A DNA stretch of 22,587 nucleotides from the NCBI GenBank assembly GCA_035552275.1, contig DASZLR010000220.1, positions 1 to 22,587 of the forward strand. The letters run 5' to 3'. Positions 15,335-22,587 of this stretch are shown in pieces; within the stretch, counting starts at the first letter, position 1, and each line of letters starts with the position of its first letter. The notes under the pieces were generated by a model, which worked only from the letters and a program-made list of their open reading frames with translations, searched no databases and was not told where the DNA came from. The translations under genes and the position numbers were made by a program. The DNA is from DASVLX01 sp035552275. Its GTDB lineage: Bacteria > Actinomycetota > Actinomycetes > Mycobacteriales > Pseudonocardiaceae.

Positions 15335-15843
15335 GCGTCGACACCTTCGCGGTATCCAAGGCGAGTCCGGTGGCCGGCCAGACAACCAGGTCGACGCTGG
15401 ATGCGGTGACCGACACGGTCGTGCGGATCATGTGCGAGTCCGCCGGTCCGCTGCGCCGGGTCAGCGTCAGCTACGACACCGACGGCGCCCGCGTCGAGGT
15501 CGATCTCGATCCGGGGCCGGCAGCGCCGCACGGACAACCCACCGAGTCACCGGGCACGGCGCCGACCGGGCCGACCGGGCCGACAGCCGACCCGGCCGGC
15601 GCCCACCAGGTGATCACCTCGCCGATGGTCGGCGTTGTCTACCTGGCGCCGGAGCCGAACGCGGACACCTTCGTCGCCGTCGACTCCGAGGTCCAGGCCG
15701 GTCAGCAACTGTGCGTTGTGGAGGCGATGAAGCTGATGAACGCGGTCCGGGCCGAACAGGCCGGCACCGTGGTGGACGTCCTGGTCAACGACGGCGCCGC
15801 GGTCGAGTACGGGCAGCCGCTGTTCACCATCGACGTGGCGTAG
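15331..15843 (+). CDS. accB: Biotin carboxyl carrier protein of acetyl-CoA carboxylase
   Basis: A 170-residue protein starting at GTG 15331 inside the upstream stop (GTGA). The C-terminal biotinyl domain has VVEAMKLMNAV with the biotinylated Lys134, preceded by ITSPMVGVVYLAPEPNADTF, which is the usual SPMVGTxY motif of AccB. The central linker (about residues 61-91) is rich in Pro, Gly, Thr and Ala, including TGPTGPT, as expected for the flexible swinging arm. The N-terminal 60 residues resemble the weakly conserved AccB N-terminus. It carries carboxybiotin between the biotin carboxylase encoded 13 bp downstream and the AccD-AccA fusion upstream. Its full biotinyl motif indicates an active carrier. 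Confidence 0.95.
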   Translation: MSVDTFAVSKASPVAGQTTRSTLDAVTDTVVRIMCESAGPLRRVSVSYDTDGARVEVDLDPGPAAPHGQPTESPGTAPTGPTGPTADPAGAHQVITSPMVGVVYLAPEPNADTFVAVDSEVQAGQQLCVVEAMKLMNAVRAEQAGTVVDVLVNDGAAVEYGQPLFTIDVA

Positions 15844-15856
15844 CCGGGAGCGCGGC

Positions 15857-17216
<1,360 letters not shown>

Positions 17217-17230
<14 letters not shown>

Positions 17231-18749
17231 CGTGATCGTCGTCGGGTACGGCCCGGTCGGGCAGACGCTGTGCGCGCTGTTGGGCCACGCCGGCTACTCG
17301 GTCGCCGCGTTCGAGCGCAATGGCGCCATCGCCGGCTCGGCCAAGGCGATCCACTGCGACGACGAGATCATGCGGCTGATGGAGCGGATCGGCGCCGGCC
17401 CGGAGATCCGCGAGGACGCCGCGACCTGGGCCACCTATGACACCCGGACGGCGGCGTTCGGCGGTGAACTGCTGCGCCGATTCGACTGGAGCGCCACCGG
17501 TCCGCACGGCTGGCAGGCGCACTGGAGCTTCTACCAGCCGCATCTGGAAGCGGCGATCGACCGGGTGGCGCGGGCTACCGGCAGGGTGTTGGTGCGGTTC
17601 AACACCGAGGCGATCGAGCTGGCGCAGGACGCCGACGGGGTGACCGCGACCGTGCGGGACACCGCGACCGGCGAACAGCGGACCGTGCGCGGCCGCCACC
17701 TGGTCGGCGCGGACGGCGCGAACAGTTTCGTGCGCCAGGCGCTGGATGTCCCGGTGACCGCCGGCGCCAGCGGCACGAAGCGGCTGGTTATCGACGTCGC
17801 CGAGCGGCGTCCGAAGTCCTTCGAACTGGAGAACGGGCACTTCCTGGACCCGAGGCGGCCGGGCTGCCTGTTCCGGTTGGGCCGGTCGCACCGCCGGTTC
17901 GAGTTCCACGTGTTCGACCACGAGAGCCGCGCGGACTTCACCGAAGCCAGGCTGTGGGACCTGCTGGAGCCGTGGGGTGGACCCGACGACTTCACGCTGT
18001 GCCAGCGGCCGGTGATCCGGTTCCAGGAGACCATGGCGGACACCTGGCAGCGCGGGCGGTGTTTCCTGATCGGGGACGCGGCGCACACCATGTGGCCGTT
18101 CGCCGGCCAGGGCATGTGTTCCGGGATGCGCGACGCGGCGACCCTCGCCTGGCGGCTGCACCTGCTCTACCGGGGCATCGCCCATCAGTCCATCTTGGAC
18201 ACGTTCACCGCCGACCGGATGGCGAACGTGCGGGCGTGGACCGACCGGGCGCGGGCGGTCGGCGAACCGTGCGTCATGCTCGACCCGGACCAGATCGAGG
18301 CCCGCAACGCGACCATGCGGGCACAGCTGGCGGAGCAGGCGGTCGCCGCACCACCGGCGCCGCCCGGACCGACCGCGTTCGCCCGGGTCGGCGACCCGAC
18401 GGCCGGCGCCGGCGGCATGCAGGGGCGCGTGGCGATCGGTGACCGCACCGGGCTCTTCGACGAGTTGGTCGGCCATGGCTTCGTGCTGATCAGCACCTCT
18501 GCCGACACGCTGCGCGCCATCGATCCCGACCGCGCCTCCGCGCTGGGCGACGTCGGCGTGACCATCGCGCGTCTCGGTGCCGAGATCACCGATGTCGACG
18601 GCGCCTACCAACGCTGGCTGTCCGATCTGGACGCCGACACCGTGCTGGTCCGACCGGACTACCACGTCTACGGCGCCAGCACCGGCGCCAAGGACGGCCT
18701 GGACCTGCTGGACGGATTCCTGTCAGCGCTGACCCGGGGGGTTCGGTAA
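17217..18749 (+). CDS. FAD-dependent aromatic hydroxylase (MhpA/group A type)
   Basis: A 510-residue flavoprotein monooxygenase. The FAD-binding Rossmann motif is GYGPVG at 10-15. The second motif, LVGADGANSFVRQ, has Asp166-Gly167. The GD motif is CFLIGDAAHTMWPFAGQGMCSGMRDAATLAWRL, broken here as Gly286-Asp287 followed by the usual helix. The overall look is closer to MhpA-type phenol hydroxylases, which prepare rings for cleavage, than to typical anthracycline hydroxylases. It ends with a thioredoxin-like domain (DTVLVRPDYHVYG). The start is ATG 17217 with AGGGAG upstream, overlapping accC by 14 bp. The stop shares one base with the MBL start (TAATG). It probably hydroxylates or epoxidises a polycyclic intermediate and precedes a hydrolase set in the same operon. 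The substrate is unknown. Confidence 0.92.
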
Positions 18750-19666
18750 TGCCAGAAGCGATCACGCCCGCCGCACTGGGCGAACTGACCCGGATCGCGG
18801 ACGGCGTACACGTGTTCAGCCAGCCGGAATGGGGCTGGGGGCTGAACAACAGCGGCCTGATCGTCACCGAGGACGCGATGCTGCTGATTGACACCTGCTT
18901 CACCGAGCGGCGGACGGCGCGGCTGCGCGAGGAGATCCGGCGGATCAGCGGCGAACCGGTGCGGTACCTGGTGAACACCCACCACCACGGCGACCACACG
19001 TTCGGCAATTACCAGTTTCCCGAGGCCACCGTCATCGGGCATTCCTACTGTCGGGAGAAAATCATCTCCGAGGGCCTCGCGGTGGTCCCCTACTTCACTA
19101 TCGACTGGGGTGATATCCGGATCAGTCCGCCGACGGTCTGCACCGATCAGCGGCTGACGATCTCGCTGGACACGGTGACGGTCGAGATGATTCCGGTCGC
19201 GCCCGCGCACACCCTCGGCGATGTGGTGGTCTGGCTGCCGAAGCAGCGCGTCCTGTTCGTCGGTGACATCGCACTCAACGGCAGCACGCCGGTGATCACC
19301 GATGGTTCGCTGGTCGGCTCCCGGGCGGCGCTGGACGTCGTACGCGAGTTGCGGCCGGAGACCGTCGTCCCCGGACACGGCCCGGTCGGTGGGCCGGAGA
19401 TCTTCGACGCGGTGTCCCGTTATTTCGATGTCGTGGAGACCGCCGCCCAGCGCGGGCACACCCGCGGCCAAACCCCGCTGGAGGCCGCCCGCGCGGTCGA
19501 TCTCGGCGAGTACGCGGCGTGGAGCGACAGCGAACGGCTGGTCGCGAACATCGCCCGCACCTACTCCGAACTGCGCGGTGAGCCGCTGGGAACTCCGTTG
19601 GCGCGTCAGGAGATCGCCCCGATGATGATCGAGTTCGCTGGCCATCCGCTGCGCTGCTTGGCCTGA
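18749..19666 (+). CDS. Metallo-beta-lactamase-fold hydrolase/cyclase
   Basis: A 305-residue MBL-fold protein with the complete metal site: His78, His80, Asp82 and His83 (NTHHHGDHTFG), His154 (APAHTLGD), Asp173 (FVGDIALNG) and His210 (VPGHGPVGG). A two-metal hydrolase is therefore expected. In aromatic polyketide pathways this fold includes ActIV-like proteins, which combine thioesterase and cyclase activity, and the fungal thioesterases that release chains from the ACP. Those are the best functional guesses; opening of a lactone or quinone intermediate is another. The start is the ATG of TAATG, coupled to the upstream hydroxylase. A 55-bp gap containing a tandem repeat separates it from the FAH-family gene. 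The fold is certain; the reaction is inferred. Confidence 0.92.
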   Translation: MPEAITPAALGELTRIADGVHVFSQPEWGWGLNNSGLIVTEDAMLLIDTCFTERRTARLREEIRRISGEPVRYLVNTHHHGDHTFGNYQFPEATVIGHSYCREKIISEGLAVVPYFTIDWGDIRISPPTVCTDQRLTISLDTVTVEMIPVAPAHTLGDVVVWLPKQRVLFVGDIALNGSTPVITDGSLVGSRAALDVVRELRPETVVPGHGPVGGPEIFDAVSRYFDVVETAAQRGHTRGQTPLEAARAVDLGEYAAWSDSERLVANIARTYSELRGEPLGTPLARQEIAPMMIEFAGHPLRCLA

Positions 19667-19667
19667 A

Positions 19668-19703
19668 CCAACCGCTCGGCCCGACCCAACCGCTTGGCCC
19701 GAC
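19668..19703 (+). repeat. Tandem 18-bp direct repeat in the MBL-FAH spacer
   Basis: Two abutting copies of CCAACCGCTYGGCCCGAC at 19668-19685 and 19686-19703 differ at one base. The last codons of the MBL gene (19656-19666) carry a related core, GCTTGGCCTGA, matching 10 of 11 bases, in the same phase. The array therefore looks like slippage expansion from the gene end. It fills most of the only sizeable gap in the main operon and ends 2 bp before a perfect ribosome-binding site. Confidence 0.85.
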
Positions 19704-19721
19704 ACAAGGAGGTAAGGACAG

Positions 19722-20699
19722 ATGAAAATCGGACGCATTCTGCTGGACGGTCCGGACGGGCCGGTGCCCCGGCTGGTCTCGGTGCATCCGGAGACGGAGA
19801 CCGTGCTGGACCTGGCGGCGGCCGAGCGGCGCCGGCTGATCGACGCCGGCGCCTCGCCCCGGATGGCGGCCCGGCTGGCCGGCGCGCAGTTCCCCGGCAG
19901 CTTGACCGAGGCGCTGGAGACCGGCCCGATCTTCACCGCCGCCGTGCGTCGGCTGCACGAGGAAATTGACCCGATCGACGGGATCGCACTGTCCGAGGCG
20001 CGCTGGCTGGCCCCCGTCGACCCGCCGGTGCTGCGGGACTTCAACGCATTCAAGAACCACGAGGCGACCGCGCCGGACGTGTGGTTCGAGGTGCCGCTGT
20101 TCTTCAAGATCAACCCGTCCACGATCATCGGCCCGGACGAATCGGTGACCTGGCCGGTTGGCTGCGAGCACCTGGACTACGAGCTGGAGCTGGGTCTGGT
20201 GATCGGTCGCCCGTCCCGGGACCTGTCGCCGGAGACGGCCCGTGACGCGCTGTTCGGGGTCACGGTGTTCAACGACTTCAGCGCGCGCAACCTGCTGCGG
20301 TACGAAATGGACGGTCGGCTGGGACCGGCGAAGGGCAAGGACTTCGCCACCGCGCTCGGCCCGTGGGTGGTGACCGTCGACGAACTCGACCTCACCGACC
20401 TGGCGATGACCGCGACCGTCAACGGCGAGCAGTGGTCGGCCGGCAACAGCGGATCGCTGGTGTGGAGCATCGAGGAAATCCTGTCCTACGCCTCCCGGTC
20501 CGAACCGCTGGTGCCGGGCGAGGTGATCGGCACCGGCACGGTCGCCGACGGCAGCGGCTGGGAGCTGGGCCGGAAACTGGCCGCCGGTGACGTGGTGCGG
20601 CTGGACATCGCCGGGATCGGTGCGCTGTCCAACACCGTCGGCGAACCCGAGCCGGTCCGCTGGCAGCCCAAGCCTCGGCCCCGGGCGGTGGCACGGTGA
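19722..20699 (+). CDS. Fumarylacetoacetate hydrolase (FAH) family protein
   Basis: A 325-residue FAH-fold enzyme with metal ligands Glu154 and Glu156 (LDYELELGLVIG) and Asp185 (VFNDFSARN). A catalytic His113 lies in RDFNAFKNHEA, and the active-site loop AKGKDFATALGPWVV is at 203-216. FAH proteins hydrolyse C-C bonds in beta-diketones or act as hydratases, isomerases or decarboxylases in aromatic catabolism. The RDF-x-AF-x-x-H lid, present in true hydrolases, argues for C-C hydrolysis, which would suit a polyketide fragment carrying a 1,3-dicarbonyl. The start ATG 19722 has AAGGAGGT at 19706-19713, the strongest ribosome-binding site in the operon, so it may be made at a higher level than its neighbours. 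The stop overlaps the SnoaL-like gene (GTGA). The family is secure; the substrate is unknown. Confidence 0.92.
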   Translation: MKIGRILLDGPDGPVPRLVSVHPETETVLDLAAAERRRLIDAGASPRMAARLAGAQFPGSLTEALETGPIFTAAVRRLHEEIDPIDGIALSEARWLAPVDPPVLRDFNAFKNHEATAPDVWFEVPLFFKINPSTIIGPDESVTWPVGCEHLDYELELGLVIGRPSRDLSPETARDALFGVTVFNDFSARNLLRYEMDGRLGPAKGKDFATALGPWVVTVDELDLTDLAMTATVNGEQWSAGNSGSLVWSIEEILSYASRSEPLVPGEVIGTGTVADGSGWELGRKLAAGDVVRLDIAGIGALSNTVGEPEPVRWQPKPRPRAVAR

Positions 20700-21151
20700 G
20701 CGGGCTGCCCGAGCCGAGCGTGATCGAACGCAACAAGCAACTCGCCCGCCGGCTGTTCACCGCGCTACAGGATGTCGACACGGCGGTGATCGACGAGCTG
20801 ATCTCCGCCGATCTGGTCGACCACAGCCCGATGTTCGGCGCCAACGCTTTCGAGCGGGAGAATCTCAAGCGAGCCGCGGCCCGGTTCAAGACCGCGTTCC
20901 CGGACGTGCGGATCCGTACCGAGCACGTGCTCGCCGACGGGGACAAGGTGCTGGTGCACGAGATGGTCACCGGCACCAACACCGGCCCGTTCGGGTCCGC
21001 CGCGCCGACGTTCCGCGGCATGCGGGTGCAGGCGGCGCATGTACTGCGAATCGCGGACGGGCAGATCGTCGAACACTGGTCGGTGCGCGAACTGGGCAGC
21101 ATGCGCGCGGCACTCGGCATCGGAGAGGATGGCCAGCCCCATGCCGCGTAG
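20696..21151 (+). CDS. SnoaL-like polyketide cyclase/NTF2-fold protein
   Basis: A 151-residue protein starting at GTG 20696 in a GTGA overlap with the FAH gene. It shows the SnoaL-like pattern: a first helix (NKQLARRLFTALQD), VDHSPM, FPDVRIRTEHVLADGDKVLV, a TGTNTGPF turn and VLRIADGQIVEHWSV. SnoaL and AknH close the fourth ring of anthracyclines by aldol condensation, but many relatives are hydroxylases, hydratases or lactonases. It could cyclise a product released by the MBL or FAH enzymes. The conserved Asp/His pair (VDH) and the late His in EHW are present, though I cannot confirm their roles. No other cyclase of the usual aromatic PKS types is visible in the window, which makes this protein a candidate for ring formation. 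The amidohydrolase start lies within its 3' end. Confidence 0.88.
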   Translation: MSGLPEPSVIERNKQLARRLFTALQDVDTAVIDELISADLVDHSPMFGANAFERENLKRAAARFKTAFPDVRIRTEHVLADGDKVLVHEMVTGTNTGPFGSAAPTFRGMRVQAAHVLRIADGQIVEHWSVRELGSMRAALGIGEDGQPHAA

Positions 21152-22124
21152 CGAGCGATGGCTCGACGTGCACGCCCACCTGATCCCGCCGGCCTTCGCC
21201 GACACCTGGCGGGCCGCGCCGGCCGCGTACCGGGACGGGATGCCCGGCCTGCCGCCGTGGTCGCTGGCCGGCGCGATCGACAGCATGGATCGACTGGGCG
21301 TGCACGCGGCGGCGGTGTCCGTGCCGTCGCCGGGCGTGTCATTCGGCTCGCCGACCGACGCGCCCGAACTGGCCCGGCGGTTCAACGCCGAATCGGCGGA
21401 TATCGTCCGGGGCTCGGGCGGGCGGCTCGGCCTGCTCGCCTGCCTGCCGCTGCCGGACACCGGCGCCGCCCTCGCCGAGATCGACTACTGGGCGGCCGAG
21501 CCCGAGGTGCACGGGTTCGTGCTGTTCAGCAACTACGCGGGCCGTTACCTGGGCGATCCGGCATTCCGGCCGGTCATTGCCGAGCTGGCCAGGCGCGGGG
21601 CCACAGCGCTGCTGCATCCGACGTCGCCGCCGCACGCCGACGCGGTCTGCCGCGGCCGGCCGGCCGCACTGGTGGAGTTCCCGTTCGAGACCAGCCGGGC
21701 GATCACCGATCTGCTGCTGTCCGGCGTGTTGGCCGACCACACCGGGCTACGGCTGATCGTGCCGCACGCCGGCGGGACGCTCAGCGTCCTGGCCGACCGG
21801 GTGAACGTGCTGGCCCGTGCCATGTCACCAACCGGTGTCGACGTGCTGGCCGGATTGCGGTCGCTGTACTACGACCTGGCCGGCCCGGTGCTCCCCCGCC
21901 AACTCGCCGCGCTGCTCGGCGTCACCGACCCAGACCATCTGGTGTACGGCACGGACCTGCCGTTCATGCCGGCCGAGCCGGTGCACAGGTGGCAGCGGGA
22001 CCTGGCCGGCACGGAGCTACTGGACGAGCGGCAGCGCCAGGCCATGGCCTGGAACACCGCCGCCGCCCTGTTCCCCCGGCTGAACCAGGTTCCGCGGGAC
22101 GGACAACACACCTCAAGCCCTTGA
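21141..22124 (+). CDS. Amidohydrolase-family decarboxylase/hydrolase (ACMSD-like)
   Basis: A TIM-barrel metal enzyme of 327 residues from ATG 21141; ATG 21129 adds four residues, but GGAGAGG would then abut the start. The metal site of the amidohydrolase-2 group is complete: His11 and His13 (LDVHAHLIPP), His159 (TALLHP), His209 (LIVPHAGG) and Asp272 (VYGTDLPF). This group includes ACMS decarboxylase, gamma-resorcylate decarboxylase and related enzymes, so non-oxidative decarboxylation of an aromatic acid or hydration/hydrolysis of a ring-opened product is likely. It overlaps the SnoaL-like gene by 11 bp and is the last gene of the operon. Overlapping hairpins follow its stop, and a transposase pseudogene faces it. 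The chemistry is inferred from the family. Confidence 0.9.
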   Translation: MPRSERWLDVHAHLIPPAFADTWRAAPAAYRDGMPGLPPWSLAGAIDSMDRLGVHAAAVSVPSPGVSFGSPTDAPELARRFNAESADIVRGSGGRLGLLACLPLPDTGAALAEIDYWAAEPEVHGFVLFSNYAGRYLGDPAFRPVIAELARRGATALLHPTSPPHADAVCRGRPAALVEFPFETSRAITDLLLSGVLADHTGLRLIVPHAGGTLSVLADRVNVLARAMSPTGVDVLAGLRSLYYDLAGPVLPRQLAALLGVTDPDHLVYGTDLPFMPAEPVHRWQRDLAGTELLDERQRQAMAWNTAAALFPRLNQVPRDGQHTSSP

Positions 22125-22135
22125 GGTCAAGGGCT
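22111..22135. terminator. Overlapping hairpins at the end of the operon
   Basis: AGCCCTTGA (22116-22124) and TCAAGGGCT (22127-22135) are perfect 9-bp arms around two bases. CCTCAAG (22111-22117) also pairs with CTTGAGG (22120-22126), so two exclusive hairpins are possible. The site covers the stop codons of both the amidohydrolase gene and the facing transposase relic. It could be a two-way terminator, though there is no T-tract. It might instead be the end of the inserted element. Confidence 0.5.
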
Positions 22136-22587
22136 CAAGTGGGTGATCACGTGGCCAGGGGCCGCTCGGCTTCTTTTCCCATTCGGGAGCACGGTTGGGG
22201 AGCAGAATGGGAGCAGATCCATGCGCTCACGGCCCTGGTGCGGACGGTGATCATTGAAGTGTCGGGCGAACTCGTCCAGCACGGTGACGGCGTGGCGTTC
22301 GTTGTAGATCAACATCCTGTCGATGCACTCCGATCGGACACTGCGCACGAACCGCTCCGCGTAACAGTTCGCTCGGGGCGTTCGCGGCGGGATCTTCACC
22401 GGTTCGATGCAGTCGGCAGCGAACACCGCGTCGAACGATGTGGCGTACTTGGTGTCGCGATCACGAATGAGGAACCGGAACGCTGCGGGATCCGCCGGAT
22501 GGTCGAGGCACCGACCCGGTGTCCAAGCTTGAGCAGCTCACCCTGAATCCTTTTGTAGCCCCAGCTGTGGTTGTCCGTGGCCATCCG
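22127..22587 (-). pseudogene. IS3/integrase-type transposase, internally deleted and frameshifted
   Basis: Two - strand pieces of one rve-type transposase. The upstream piece (to the window end) reads DNHSWGYKRIQGELLKLGHR then VGASTIRRI, the region just before the catalytic core. At about 22485-22495 the frame jumps: another frame continues with AFRFLIRDRDTKYATSFDAV, then PPRTPRANCYAERFVRSVRS and the RMLIYNERH segment to a stop at 22127. By memory of the family, some 80-90 residues between IRRI and FRFLIRD are missing, including the first catalytic aspartate. The second aspartate (RDRD) and the late glutamate (AERF) remain. The protein is therefore inactive. Its N-terminus lies outside the window. 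It marks past insertion at the end of the PKS operon. Confidence 0.85.

Noticed and set aside
15564..15590. GACCGGGCC repeats in the BCCP gene as a regulatory repeat
   Set aside because: They encode the Gly-Pro-Thr linker typical of biotin carrier proteins and are explained by the protein.
18668..20128. 486-codon - strand open frame opposite the MBL and FAH genes
   Set aside because: It spans two confirmed + strand genes and their spacer and has no domain pattern.
22488..22493. GGATCC at the transposase deletion junction as a cloning artefact
   Set aside because: A single six-base site is expected by chance in this GC-rich DNA, and nothing else points to vector or ligation.

Overview
The window is GC-rich throughout (roughly 70% by eye), densely packed and strongly codon-biased, with GTG starts and translationally coupled genes. 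This is typical of an actinomycete; I cannot name the genus. It holds the core and one flank of a type II (aromatic) polyketide synthase gene cluster that appears to include a halogenase. I do not recognise the product.

Layout. Left block, + strand: the 3' end of an FAD monooxygenase (2-154), an MFS exporter (182-1432) and a cupin (1395-1928). A short relic resembling a cation/proton antiporter follows (about 1963-2104). Regulatory and halogenase block, - strand: an orphan LuxR-type regulator (2151-2843), a phenol-type flavin-dependent halogenase (2919-4139) and a 906-residue LAL regulator (4411-7131). Export and redox block: a DHA2 exporter (7420-8820) and an SDR (8827-9654) are coupled on the - strand, and a MarR regulator is divergent on the + strand (about 9734-10252). 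Two adjacent palindromes lie between the SDR and MarR genes. A small YCII-family protein (10257-10589, -) faces the MarR gene.

From 10773 to 22124 eleven + strand genes form what looks like one operon; most neighbours overlap or touch and the largest gap is 55 bp. The order is KS-alpha, KS-beta/CLF, ACP, a fused AccD-AccA carboxyltransferase, BCCP, biotin carboxylase, FAD hydroxylase, metallo-beta-lactamase (MBL) fold protein, fumarylacetoacetate-hydrolase (FAH) family protein, SnoaL-like protein and an ACMSD-like amidohydrolase. The first three build a poly-beta-ketone. The next three form a complete acetyl-CoA carboxylase that would supply malonyl-CoA. The last five look like a tailoring set: hydroxylation, C-C bond or thioester hydrolysis, cyclisation or hydration, and decarboxylation. 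This combination is the most novel-looking part of the window.

The right edge (22127-22587, -) is a damaged integrase-type transposase with an internal deletion and frameshift, marking a probable cluster boundary. No dedicated ketoreductase, aromatase/cyclase of the usual type II families, or phosphopantetheinyl transferase was found here, so more of the cluster probably lies to the left, where the window starts inside a monooxygenase gene.
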